NCBI GenBank assembly: GCA_023512475.1
Contig: JAILZL010000010.1
Coordinates: forward strand, 1-64,000
Origin: Syntrophobacterales bacterium
GTDB lineage: Bacteria; Desulfobacterota; Desulfobaccia; Desulfobaccales; 0-14-0-80-60-11
Direction of reading: 5' to 3'
Length of the DNA: 64,000 nt
Below the pieces are notes generated by a model. That model did no database searches and was not told the DNA's origin. It saw only the letters and a program-made list of their open reading frames with translations. Positions 57,027-64,000 of the stretch are shown in pieces (positions within the stretch are counted from its first letter, which is position 1; every line of letters begins with the position of its first letter). The position numbers and the translations under genes are program-made.

Positions 57027-59450
57027 ATGACTCCCCATAAGGACGACGACCCGAGCGACCTGATCATCCCCGACACCCTGCCCCTGCTGGCGGTGCGGGA
57101 TGTGGTGGTCTTCCCCAACATGGTGCTGCCCCTGTTCGTGGGGCGGGAATCCTCGGTGGCCGCCATCGAGGCCGCCCTGGCGGAAGACCGGTTGCTTCTG
57201 TTGGCCACCCAAAAAGACCAGGCCATTGAAAATCCCAGCCCCGAAGACATCTATGAGATGGGCACCGTGAGCCTCATCCTCCGGATGCTCAAGCTCCCCG
57301 ACGGGCGTCTGAAGATCCTGGTGCAGGGCCGGACCAAGGCCCGCATCCGCCAGTACCTGAAGGAGCGCCCCTACTTCCGGGTGGCCCTGGAGGTGGTGCC
57401 GGAGACCCCCCTGGAGGAGATCTCCCCCGAGGCCGAGGCCCTGATGCGCAACGCCCGGGAGATGTCAGAAAAGATCCTCACCCTCAAGGGGGTGCTCTCC
57501 CCGGACCTGCTCTCCATCCTGGATTCCATTGATGACCCCGGCCATCTGGCGGACCTGGTGGCCGCCAATCTGCGCCTGAAGATCGAGGAGGCCCAGGCGG
57601 TCCTGGAGGAGCTGGACCCCATCCGCCGCCTCATCATCGTCAATGATTTTCTGCGCAAGGAGCTGGAGGTCTCCTCCATCCAGGCCAAGATCCAATCCCA
57701 GGCCCGGGAGGAGATGGACCGCACCCAGCGGGAGTACTTCCTCCGGGAACAGATGCGGGCCATCAAAAAGGAGCTGGGCGACACCGACGAAATCAGCAAG
57801 GAGCTGGAGGAATACCGGGAAAAGATCGCCCGGGCCCGCATGCCCAAGTACGCCGAGGATGAGGCCTTAAAGCAGCTCAACCGCCTGGAGCAGATGCACC
57901 CGGATGCGGCCGAGGCCTCCATGGTGCGCACCTACCTGGACTGGCTGGTGGAGCTCCCCTGGAGCAAAAGCACCCGGGACAAGCTGGATCTGAAGGAGGC
58001 CAAGGCCATCCTGGATGCCGACCACTACAACCTGGAGAAGGTGAAGGAGCGCATCCTGGAGTACCTGAGCGTCCGCAAGCTCAACAAGAAGATGAAGGGG
58101 CCCATCCTCTGCCTGGTGGGGCCGCCGGGGGTGGGGAAGACCTCCCTCGGCCAGTCCATCGCCCGGGCCATGGGGCGCAAGTTCACCCGCATCTCCCTGG
58201 GAGGCATGCGGGATGAAGCGGAGATCCGGGGCCACCGGCGCACCTACATCGGCGCCCTGCCCGGCCGCATCATTCAGGGGCTCAAAAACGCCGGCTCCAA
58301 CAACCCCGTCTTCATCCTGGACGAAGTGGACAAGATCGGCATGGATTTCCGGGGGGATCCGGCCGCGGCCTTGCTGGAGGTGCTGGATCCGGAGCAGAAC
58401 CACTCCTTCAGCGACCACTACCTCAATCTGCCCTTCGACCTCTCCAAGGTGATGTTCATCACCACCGCCAACCTGGTGGACCCCATCCCCTCGGCCCTGA
58501 AGGACCGCATGGAGATCATCCGCCTGCCGGGCTACACCGAGGAGGAGAAGCTGAAGATCGCCCAGGGGTATCTGTTGCCCCGGCAGATCAAGGAAAACGG
58601 CCTGCGGCCCGGGGACCTGCACCTGTCCCAGGAGGTCCTGCGGGAGATCATCGTCCATTACACCCAGGAGGCGGGCCTCAGGAACCTGGAGCGGGAGATC
58701 GGGGCCCTGTGCCGCAAGATCGCCCGGCGCATCGCCGAAGGAGAGACGGGCCCCTTCACCATCACCCGGGCCAACCTGCACAAATACCTGGGGCCGCCCC
58801 GCTACCTGCCCGAGAAGGAGCTGGACCGGGACGAAGTGGGCGTGGCCACCGGGCTGGCCTGGACCCAGGTGGGGGGCGAGATCCTGGCGGTGGAGGCCTC
58901 TCTGCTCCGGGGCAAGGGCCAACTCCTCCTCACCGGCCAGCTGGGGGAGGTGATGCGGGAGTCGGCCCAGGCCGCCCTGAGCTACGCCCGCTCCCGGGCC
59001 GACCGGCTGGGGCTGGAGCCGGATTTTTATGAGAAGCTGGACATCCACCTGCACGTGCCGGCCGGGGCCACCCCCAAGGACGGCCCCTCCGCCGGCATCA
59101 CCATGGCCACCGCCCTCATCTCCGCCCTCACCGGGGTGCCGGTGCGACGGGATGTGGCCATGACCGGGGAGATCACCCTCAGGGGCAAGGTGCTGCCCAT
59201 CGGCGGCCTGAAAGAAAAGGCCATCGCGGCCTTGCGGGCCCACATGAAAAAGGTCATCATCCCGGAGGCCAACAAGAAGGATCTGATGGAGATCCCCGCC
59301 TATGTCCGGCGGCGGCTCAAGTTCGTCCTGGTGACCGATATGGACGAGGTGCTTCAGGAGGCCCTGGTGCGGTCACCCTTCCAGGAGCCCTCCCGGCCCA
59401 AGGCCTCCCGGCGGCGGCTGTCCCGGCCGACGCCTCCGGCCCTGACCTGA
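57027..59450 (+). CDS. lon: ATP-dependent protease Lon
   Basis: The 807-residue protein is a complete LonA: the N-terminal substrate domain ([20 protein letters not shown]), a coiled helical part, AAA+ with Walker A GPPGVGKT (365-372) and Walker [11 protein letters not shown], and the protease domain with catalytic Ser688 in [11 protein letters not shown] and Lys731 in GGLKEKA. It degrades misfolded and regulatory proteins. AAGGAG lies before the ATG. The last 30 residues are a basic, Pro/Ser-rich tail. Confidence 0.97.
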   Translation: MTPHKDDDPSDLIIPDTLPLLAVRDVVVFPNMVLPLFVGRESSVAAIEAALAEDRLLLLATQKDQAIENPSPEDIYEMGTVSLILRMLKLPDGRLKILVQGRTKARIRQYLKERPYFRVALEVVPETPLEEISPEAEALMRNAREMSEKILTLKGVLSPDLLSILDSIDDPGHLADLVAANLRLKIEEAQAVLEELDPIRRLIIVNDFLRKELEVSSIQAKIQSQAREEMDRTQREYFLREQMRAIKKELGDTDEISKELEEYREKIARARMPKYAEDEALKQLNRLEQMHPDAAEASMVRTYLDWLVELPWSKSTRDKLDLKEAKAILDADHYNLEKVKERILEYLSVRKLNKKMKGPILCLVGPPGVGKTSLGQSIARAMGRKFTRISLGGMRDEAEIRGHRRTYIGALPGRIIQGLKNAGSNNPVFILDEVDKIGMDFRGDPAAALLEVLDPEQNHSFSDHYLNLPFDLSKVMFITTANLVDPIPSALKDRMEIIRLPGYTEEEKLKIAQGYLLPRQIKENGLRPGDLHLSQEVLREIIVHYTQEAGLRNLEREIGALCRKIARRIAEGETGPFTITRANLHKYLGPPRYLPEKELDRDEVGVATGLAWTQVGGEILAVEASLLRGKGQLLLTGQLGEVMRESAQAALSYARSRADRLGLEPDFYEKLDIHLHVPAGATPKDGPSAGITMATALISALTGVPVRRDVAMTGEITLRGKVLPIGGLKEKAIAALRAHMKKVIIPEANKKDLMEIPAYVRRRLKFVLVTDMDEVLQEALVRSPFQEPSRPKASRRRLSRPTPPALT

Positions 59451-59731
59451 AGCGCCGCCGGCCCCGGGAGAAGGCCAGGGCGGCCCTCTCCCGGGGAGCC
59501 AGGCGGGTGTCCTGGGGCGGGCCGCCCCGGAAGCCCCGGTTTTTCCCGGCCTCCGGGGAAGGGGCCCAGGGGGGCTGCCCCTCCCTGCCTCCGGTCCCCG
59601 CCCCAGAGTGGCGGCGGACCGGGGACAGGCACGGTCGCGGGGTCCCGGGCCGCCTCCCCGGTGGCGGGAGGGGGTGACCGGGGAGATGAATCTTTGTCTT
59701 CGGATACCTCTGCCTCTCAGGCACACATCCC

Positions 59732-61003
59732 GTGGATAGCCTGACCTTGCCGCCGCATCTCTGGCGCTGGCTCGCTTTGGGGGGCCTGCTGGCCCTCTAC
59801 AGCTTCTTTTCCCTGGCCGAGACCTCCCTCTTCGCCTTGACCCCCCTGGACCGCCTGCGCCTGAAGGAAAAGCGGCCCCGCCGGGGGGCAATGGTGGAGG
59901 AGCTTCTGGGCCAGTCCCAGCTTTTGCTCATCACCCTGGTGGTGGGGGTGGAGATCGTCACCATCCTGGCCTCCATCGTGGCCACCTCCCTGGCCCTCAG
60001 CCTCTGGGGCTCCCAGGGCAAGTGGGTGGCGTTGGCGGTCCTCTCGCCCCTGCTCCTGTTTCTGGGGGAGATCCTCCCCAAATCCCTGGCCTTCACCTAC
60101 CCCCAGCGGCTGGCGCCCCTGGTGGCCCCAGGAGTGCAGCTGGCCATGCGGCTGCTGGCCCCGCTGCGCTTCCTGCTCCTGCAGGTCAGCCGGGGTCTCC
60201 TCGTCACCCTGGGGTTCCGGGACGAGCTGCAGGTGCCGGCCCTGCGCCAGGAGGATTTCGCCCACCTGGTGGAGGAGAGCCATGAACTGGGGGGCATTGC
60301 CGCCCTGGAACGGGATCTCATCCACAACCTGCTGCGCCTGGGGGAGGTGCGGGTGAGCCAGATCATGGTGCCCCGCCCGGACATCTTCTGCCTGCCGGTG
60401 GACCTGCCCCTGCCCCGGCTCATCCAGGAGGTGAAGCGCTCCCGCTTCTCCCGGGTGCCCATTTACGAGGGCCAGCCCGGCAATGTCCTGGGGATTCTTC
60501 ACGCCAAGGACCTGCTGCTGGCCGAGGTCCGGAAGCTGGCGGGCCCGGGGCTGATTCGCCAATGGCTGCGGCCGCCCTATTATGTGCCGGAGAGCAAACG
60601 GGCCTATGACCTGCTCACCGAGCTCCAGAGCCGCCACCTGCGCCTGGCCCTGGTGGTGGACGAATACGGCACCCTCATGGGCCTGGTGACGGTGGAGGAC
60701 CTGCTGGAGGAGCTCTGCGGCGAGATCGCCCAGGAATTTGTGGAGGAGGAGAAGCCCATTGAGGAGGTGGCCCCCGGCCGCTGGCGCCTCAAGGCCTCTT
60801 TGGCGGTGGAGGACGCCAACGAGGCCCTGGGCACCGACTTTCCCACCGCGGAGTTTGATACCCTCGGCGGTCTGGTCCTGCACCACTTCGGCGAGCTGCC
60901 CCGGGAGGGGGACCGGGTGCGCATTCAGGATCTCACCTTCCGGGTGGTGAAAATGAAGGGCACCCGCCTCCTGGAGGTGGAGGCCATCCGGGAGTCGGCA
61001 TGA
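59732..61003 (+). CDS. CNNM/CorC-family membrane protein 1
   Basis: The 423-residue protein starts at GTG 59732. Residues 1-185 form the DUF21/CNNM membrane domain (FFSLAETSLFALTPLDRLRL, then LGEILPKSLAF). Two CBS domains follow (VSQIMVPRPDIFCLP and the FSRVPIYEGQPGNVLGI segment, near 205-250), then a CorC_HlyC domain to the end (DFPTAEFDTLGGLVLHHFG). The family transports or senses Mg or other divalent ions. It overlaps the next gene by ATGA; the two are a tandem pair. Confidence 0.92.
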   Translation: MDSLTLPPHLWRWLALGGLLALYSFFSLAETSLFALTPLDRLRLKEKRPRRGAMVEELLGQSQLLLITLVVGVEIVTILASIVATSLALSLWGSQGKWVALAVLSPLLLFLGEILPKSLAFTYPQRLAPLVAPGVQLAMRLLAPLRFLLLQVSRGLLVTLGFRDELQVPALRQEDFAHLVEESHELGGIAALERDLIHNLLRLGEVRVSQIMVPRPDIFCLPVDLPLPRLIQEVKRSRFSRVPIYEGQPGNVLGILHAKDLLLAEVRKLAGPGLIRQWLRPPYYVPESKRAYDLLTELQSRHLRLALVVDEYGTLMGLVTVEDLLEELCGEIAQEFVEEEKPIEEVAPGRWRLKASLAVEDANEALGTDFPTAEFDTLGGLVLHHFGELPREGDRVRIQDLTFRVVKMKGTRLLEVEAIRESA

Positions 61004-62241
61004 TTCTGGCGGTCGCCCTCATCTTCCTGCCCCTGCTTGTGACGGAGGCCTTCTTCGCCCTGGCGGAGATCGCCCTCATCTCGGCCAACCCCCGGCGGCT
61101 GCAGCGCTGGTCCCAGGAGGGCCGGCGGGGTGCGGCCCTGGCCCTGAAACTGCTGAAGCAGCCGGAACGTCTGGTGGCCACCTGCCTTCTGGGGGCCAAC
61201 CTGGCGGAGATCTGCAACGCCGTCCTGGTGACCGCCCTGCTGCTTACCTGGCTGGGGCCCACAGGTGAGCTGGTGGCCGCGGTGGCCCTGCCGCCCCTCA
61301 TTCTGCTGCTGGCGGAGATCACCCCCAAATCCATTGCCCGGCAGCACCCCAACCGGCTGGCCCAACGGGTGGGGGTCCCCCTGTGGGCCGCCTCCTGGCT
61401 CCTGGCGCCCCTGACGCTGGTCTTTGCCGGGGCCAGCCGGCTTGTCCTGCGCCTTCTGGGCGCCAAGCGGCGGACCGGGCTCCCCTTCATCACCCGGGAG
61501 GATCTGCGCCTGGTGGTGGCCACCAGCGGACCGGAGGTGGACCTGGAGCGCGGCGAGCGGCGGATCATCCACCGCATCCTGCGGTTCAGCCAGCGCCGGG
61601 CCCGGGAGGTCATGGTGCCCTTGGTGAAGGTGGCGGCCATCCCCGACACCCTCACCCTCGCCCAGGCCCTGGAGGAATTCCGCACCTCCCCCTTTTCCCG
61701 GCTGCCGGTGTACCATCGGCGCATCGATAACCTCATCGGGGTGCTGCACGGCTTCGACCTGCTGGGGGAGTCCCCCTCGGAGCGGCCCATCAGGCCCCTC
61801 ATCCGGCCGGTGCCCTATGTCCCGGAGATCAAAAAGATCGACGGCCTCTTGACGGAGATGCAGCGCCGGGGTATTCACCTGGCGGTGGTGGTGGATGAAT
61901 ACGGCGGCGCCGTGGGCATCGTCACCCTGGAGGATCTGCTGGAGGAGATTGTGGGGGAGATCGCCGACGAATTCGATCAGGAGGCCAGCCCCCTCACCCG
62001 GGTGGCGGAGAACCGCTACCTCATCGACGCCCGTATGGAGATCAGCGCCTTGAACGAGACCCTGAACCTGAACCTGCCCCTGGGCGACTATGAAACCCTG
62101 GCGGGGTTCCTCATCGCCCAATCGGGGGATCTGCCCCGGGCCGGCCAGGTGGTGGAGTGGGGCGGCCTGCGTTTCATCGTCCGCCGGGCCGAGCCCCGGG
62201 CCGTGAGGGAGGTGGAGCTTGTGCTCCCTCAGTCCTCCTGA
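61000..62241 (+). CDS. CNNM/CorC-family membrane protein 2
   Basis: The 413-residue protein has the same order as its upstream neighbour: DUF21 domain ([20 protein letters not shown], then [15 protein letters not shown]), CBS pair ([35 protein letters not shown]) and a CorC_HlyC end ([18 protein letters not shown]). The two are similar but not close copies, and may work as a heterodimer. larC overlaps its last 23 bases. Confidence 0.92.
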   Translation: MILAVALIFLPLLVTEAFFALAEIALISANPRRLQRWSQEGRRGAALALKLLKQPERLVATCLLGANLAEICNAVLVTALLLTWLGPTGELVAAVALPPLILLLAEITPKSIARQHPNRLAQRVGVPLWAASWLLAPLTLVFAGASRLVLRLLGAKRRTGLPFITREDLRLVVATSGPEVDLERGERRIIHRILRFSQRRAREVMVPLVKVAAIPDTLTLAQALEEFRTSPFSRLPVYHRRIDNLIGVLHGFDLLGESPSERPIRPLIRPVPYVPEIKKIDGLLTEMQRRGIHLAVVVDEYGGAVGIVTLEDLLEEIVGEIADEFDQEASPLTRVAENRYLIDARMEISALNETLNLNLPLGDYETLAGFLIAQSGDLPRAGQVVEWGGLRFIVRRAEPRAVREVELVLPQSS

Positions 62242-63394
62242 CCGCTGGGCCTACTTCGACTGCTTCTCCGGCCTCAGCGGCGATATGGCCCTGGGGGCCC
62301 TCCTGGAGGCGGGGCTGCCCCAGGCGGAGCTCTCCCGGGTGCTGGCGGGCCTGGGCCTGCCCGGCTTCGCCCTGGAGGTCCACCGGGTCAGCCGCCAGCA
62401 TCTCACCGGCACCAAAGTGGATTTCCGGGTGGGTCCCCAGCCCGAGCGGCGCTACCGGGAGATCGTCGCCCTCCTGGAGGAGGCCGATCTGCCCCCCCGC
62501 ACCCGGGAGCTCAGCCTGCGCATGTTCCGCCTGCTGGGGGAGGCCGAAGCCCGGCGCCACGGCGTGCCCCTGGAGGAGGTGCATTTCCATGAGCTGGGCG
62601 CCGCGGACACCATCCTGGACATTGTGGGGGTGGCCTTCGGGGTGGAATATCTGGGCATCCGCCGGGTCTTTGTCAGCCCCCTCCCCTTCGGCCGGGGACT
62701 GATTGCCAGCGCCCACGGCACCCTGCCCAATCCGGCCCCGGCCACCCTGGAGCTGCTTCAGGGCCTTCCCGTGTATGGCACGGAGCTTCCCGGGGAACTG
62801 GTGACCCCCACCGGCGCGGTCATCCTCCGGGCCCTGGAGGCGGAGGACGCCCTCTGTCCGCCCCTCAGGCTCACCGCGGTGGGCTATGGCGCCGGGGCCC
62901 GGGATCTCCCCGGCCACCCCAACCTGGTGCGCCTCCTGGTGGGGGAGCCCCTCCATCATCTGCCGGGCATGCGGGAGGAGGTCCTGGTGCTGGAGACCCA
63001 CATCGACGATATGAACCCGGAGCTCTATGAGCCCCTGATGGCTGAGCTTTTCGCCGCCGGGGCCCTGGATGTGGCCTTAGCGCCCCTGCTGATGAAGAAA
63101 AACCGTCCCGGAGTCGCCCTGACGGTCATCGCGCCGCCGGCCGCCCGGGAAAGCCTGCTCCTCGCCCTGTTCACCCACTCCACCACCCTGGGGGTGCGCT
63201 GTCAGGTGCTGGAGCGGGTGGCGGCCCGGCGCTGGCAGGAGGAGGTGGCCTCCCCCTGGGGGCCGGTGACCATGAAGGTCATGGAGTACGGCGGGCTCAG
63301 GCGCCGCCTGCCGGAGTATGAGGCCTGCCGGCGGCTGGCCGTCGAGAACGGTCTGCCGGTGCTGGAGGTCTATCGCCGCCTGGCGGATCTCTGA
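62219..63394 (+). CDS. larC: Nickel-pincer cofactor protein LarC
   Basis: The 391-residue protein is a full LarC: YFDCFSGLSGDMALGALLEAG (start region), HFHELGAADTILDIVG (near 122-137), TPTGAVILRAL, and the C-terminal metal-binding domain ETHIDDMNPELYEPLMAELF with LLMKKNRPG. LarC inserts nickel into the pyridinium cofactor of lactate racemase and related enzymes. In Lactobacillus the gene needs a ribosomal frameshift; here it is one frame. GTG at 62219 starts inside the previous gene. larB, larE and the target enzyme are not in the window. Confidence 0.93.
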   Translation: MCSLSPPDRWAYFDCFSGLSGDMALGALLEAGLPQAELSRVLAGLGLPGFALEVHRVSRQHLTGTKVDFRVGPQPERRYREIVALLEEADLPPRTRELSLRMFRLLGEAEARRHGVPLEEVHFHELGAADTILDIVGVAFGVEYLGIRRVFVSPLPFGRGLIASAHGTLPNPAPATLELLQGLPVYGTELPGELVTPTGAVILRALEAEDALCPPLRLTAVGYGAGARDLPGHPNLVRLLVGEPLHHLPGMREEVLVLETHIDDMNPELYEPLMAELFAAGALDVALAPLLMKKNRPGVALTVIAPPAARESLLLALFTHSTTLGVRCQVLERVAARRWQEEVASPWGPVTMKVMEYGGLRRRLPEYEACRRLAVENGLPVLEVYRRLADL

Positions 63395-63477
63395 GGCGGG
63401 CGCAGGGCCCCTCCCAAGACCGGCCGCCCCGGAGCCGACTTTATCCCCCTCGGTCCACAGCCCCGCCTCCGGGGGCC

Positions 63478-63852
63478 CTAGAGGAGATCCTGGTCCAGGA
63501 GATATTTCATGGCCCGCTGGGCGTAGGTGGTCATGGTGCTGATGATCCAGGTGAGGTGCTCCTGGATCTGGTTCAGGGGCCCGGAGTCCGCCATGCCGGT
63601 GAGGCCGGTCATCACGGTGCGTACCCGCACCAGCTCCGGATCGGCGATGAGGGCCTGGCCCAGGGCCACCTCCCGCTCCAGGGCCCGGAAATACTCCACC
63701 AGCACTTTGCGGCCGCCGAACTGCTCCGCCTCCTTGAGCCCCAGCACCGCGTTCAGCATCTGGGAGGCGATGAGAAGCTCCGACTTCATGCGGTCGGCAT
63801 AGTGAAACATCAGGATGGCTTCCCGGGGGGTGCTGGGCGCCGGGTTGGTCAT
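63478..63852 (-). CDS. Conserved hypothetical helical protein, 124 residues
   Basis: The protein is all-helical with a YADRMKSELLIASQMLNAVL helix, a central ALEREVALGQALIADPEL and a last helix TWIISTMTTYAQRAMKYLLD. The helices carry conserved polar residues, but I recognise no family. It is convergent with larC. The ATG has GGAGGAG upstream at good spacing. Confidence 0.75.
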   Translation of the reverse strand: MTNPAPSTPREAILMFHYADRMKSELLIASQMLNAVLGLKEAEQFGGRKVLVEYFRALEREVALGQALIADPELVRVRTVMTGLTGMADSGPLNQIQEHLTWIISTMTTYAQRAMKYLLDQDLL

Positions 63853-64000
63853 GATCTCCTCCGTCCGGGTGACAGTTTTTTCAGGGGAGAGCCGGGGGAG
63901 GAAGTAGCTCCCCTCACCCTCCTCTCAGATTTCCCCTCCCCTCTCAGGGGTTGGGGGGAGAGGGGGCAAGGTCCCCGACCCTGAGCCCTTGGCGTACGTT
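63853..64000. other. Right edge, intergenic
   Basis: The last 148 bases hold no gene. A G/C-rich inverted run (63920-63980) can form a hairpin resembling the GC-rich part of the dispersed element, but the element's termini are not present. Confidence 0.35.

Overview
The window is about 64 kb of GC-rich bacterial chromosome with dense, largely core gene content. The mix suggests an anaerobic, motile member of the former Deltaproteobacteria (Desulfobacterota): an HdrA-like flavoprotein, a folate C1 gene pair (cyclohydrolase plus a pterin-dependent methyltransferase), an archaeal-type fructose-bisphosphate aldolase/phosphatase, hopanoid genes, a Tad/Flp pilus, sigma-28-type promoters and a c-di-GMP (GEMM-I) riboswitch. 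The taxonomic placement is an inference from gene content; there is no rRNA in the window.

Layout. 1-3.7 kb: end of a polysaccharide/glycolipid cluster (GT4 fragment, methyltransferase, a frameshifted HAD-UbiA prenyltransferase, a GT87 mannosyltransferase-like protein). 4.5-10.5 kb: tRNA-Glu(CTC), mobA/mobB, a MerR-type regulator divergent from a phasin-like gene, an HPF/RaiA-cold-shock fusion, membrane proteins and a ClpP-like serine protease. 10.9-20.7 kb: a surface motility block, with motAB under a near-consensus sigma-28 promoter, the tad genes, a Flp pilin preceded by a sigma-28-like promoter and a c-di-GMP riboswitch, and a divergent AAA+ ATPase with its own sigma-28-like promoter. 21-34.7 kb: housekeeping and central metabolism (nagZ, folate C1 genes, hflX, hisB, the FBP aldolase/phosphatase fused to a SorC-like sugar-binding domain, a K+ channel, recJ, ssb). 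35-39.6 kb: a gene-poor stretch with several copies of a dispersed inverted-repeat element. 39.9-45.3 kb: a tightly coupled operon that looks like a complete ubiquitin-like conjugation system. 45.4-56.7 kb: HdrA-like protein, secreted EF-hand protein, TPR protein, rhomboid protease, glycosyltransferase and hopanoid genes hpnH, hpnA and shc. 57-64 kb: lon, two CNNM/CorC proteins, larC and a small conserved protein.

The most notable content is the 39.9-45.3 kb operon. It encodes, in transcription order, a 121-residue protein ending in Gly-Gly, a protein with an E2-like His-Pro...Ile-Cys-Leu region, an unknown helical protein, a ClpX-like unfoldase without the zinc domain and without the ClpP-docking loop, a JAMM/MPN+ protease, possibly a short protein, and a tandem (pseudo plus active) E1/ThiF enzyme. 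A good sigma-70-type promoter sits in front of it. Together these parts would attach a ubiquitin-like tag, remodel tagged targets and remove the tag. Second in interest is the enzyme-effector-domain fusion at 27.7 kb, and third is the combined sigma-28/c-di-GMP control of the pilus locus.
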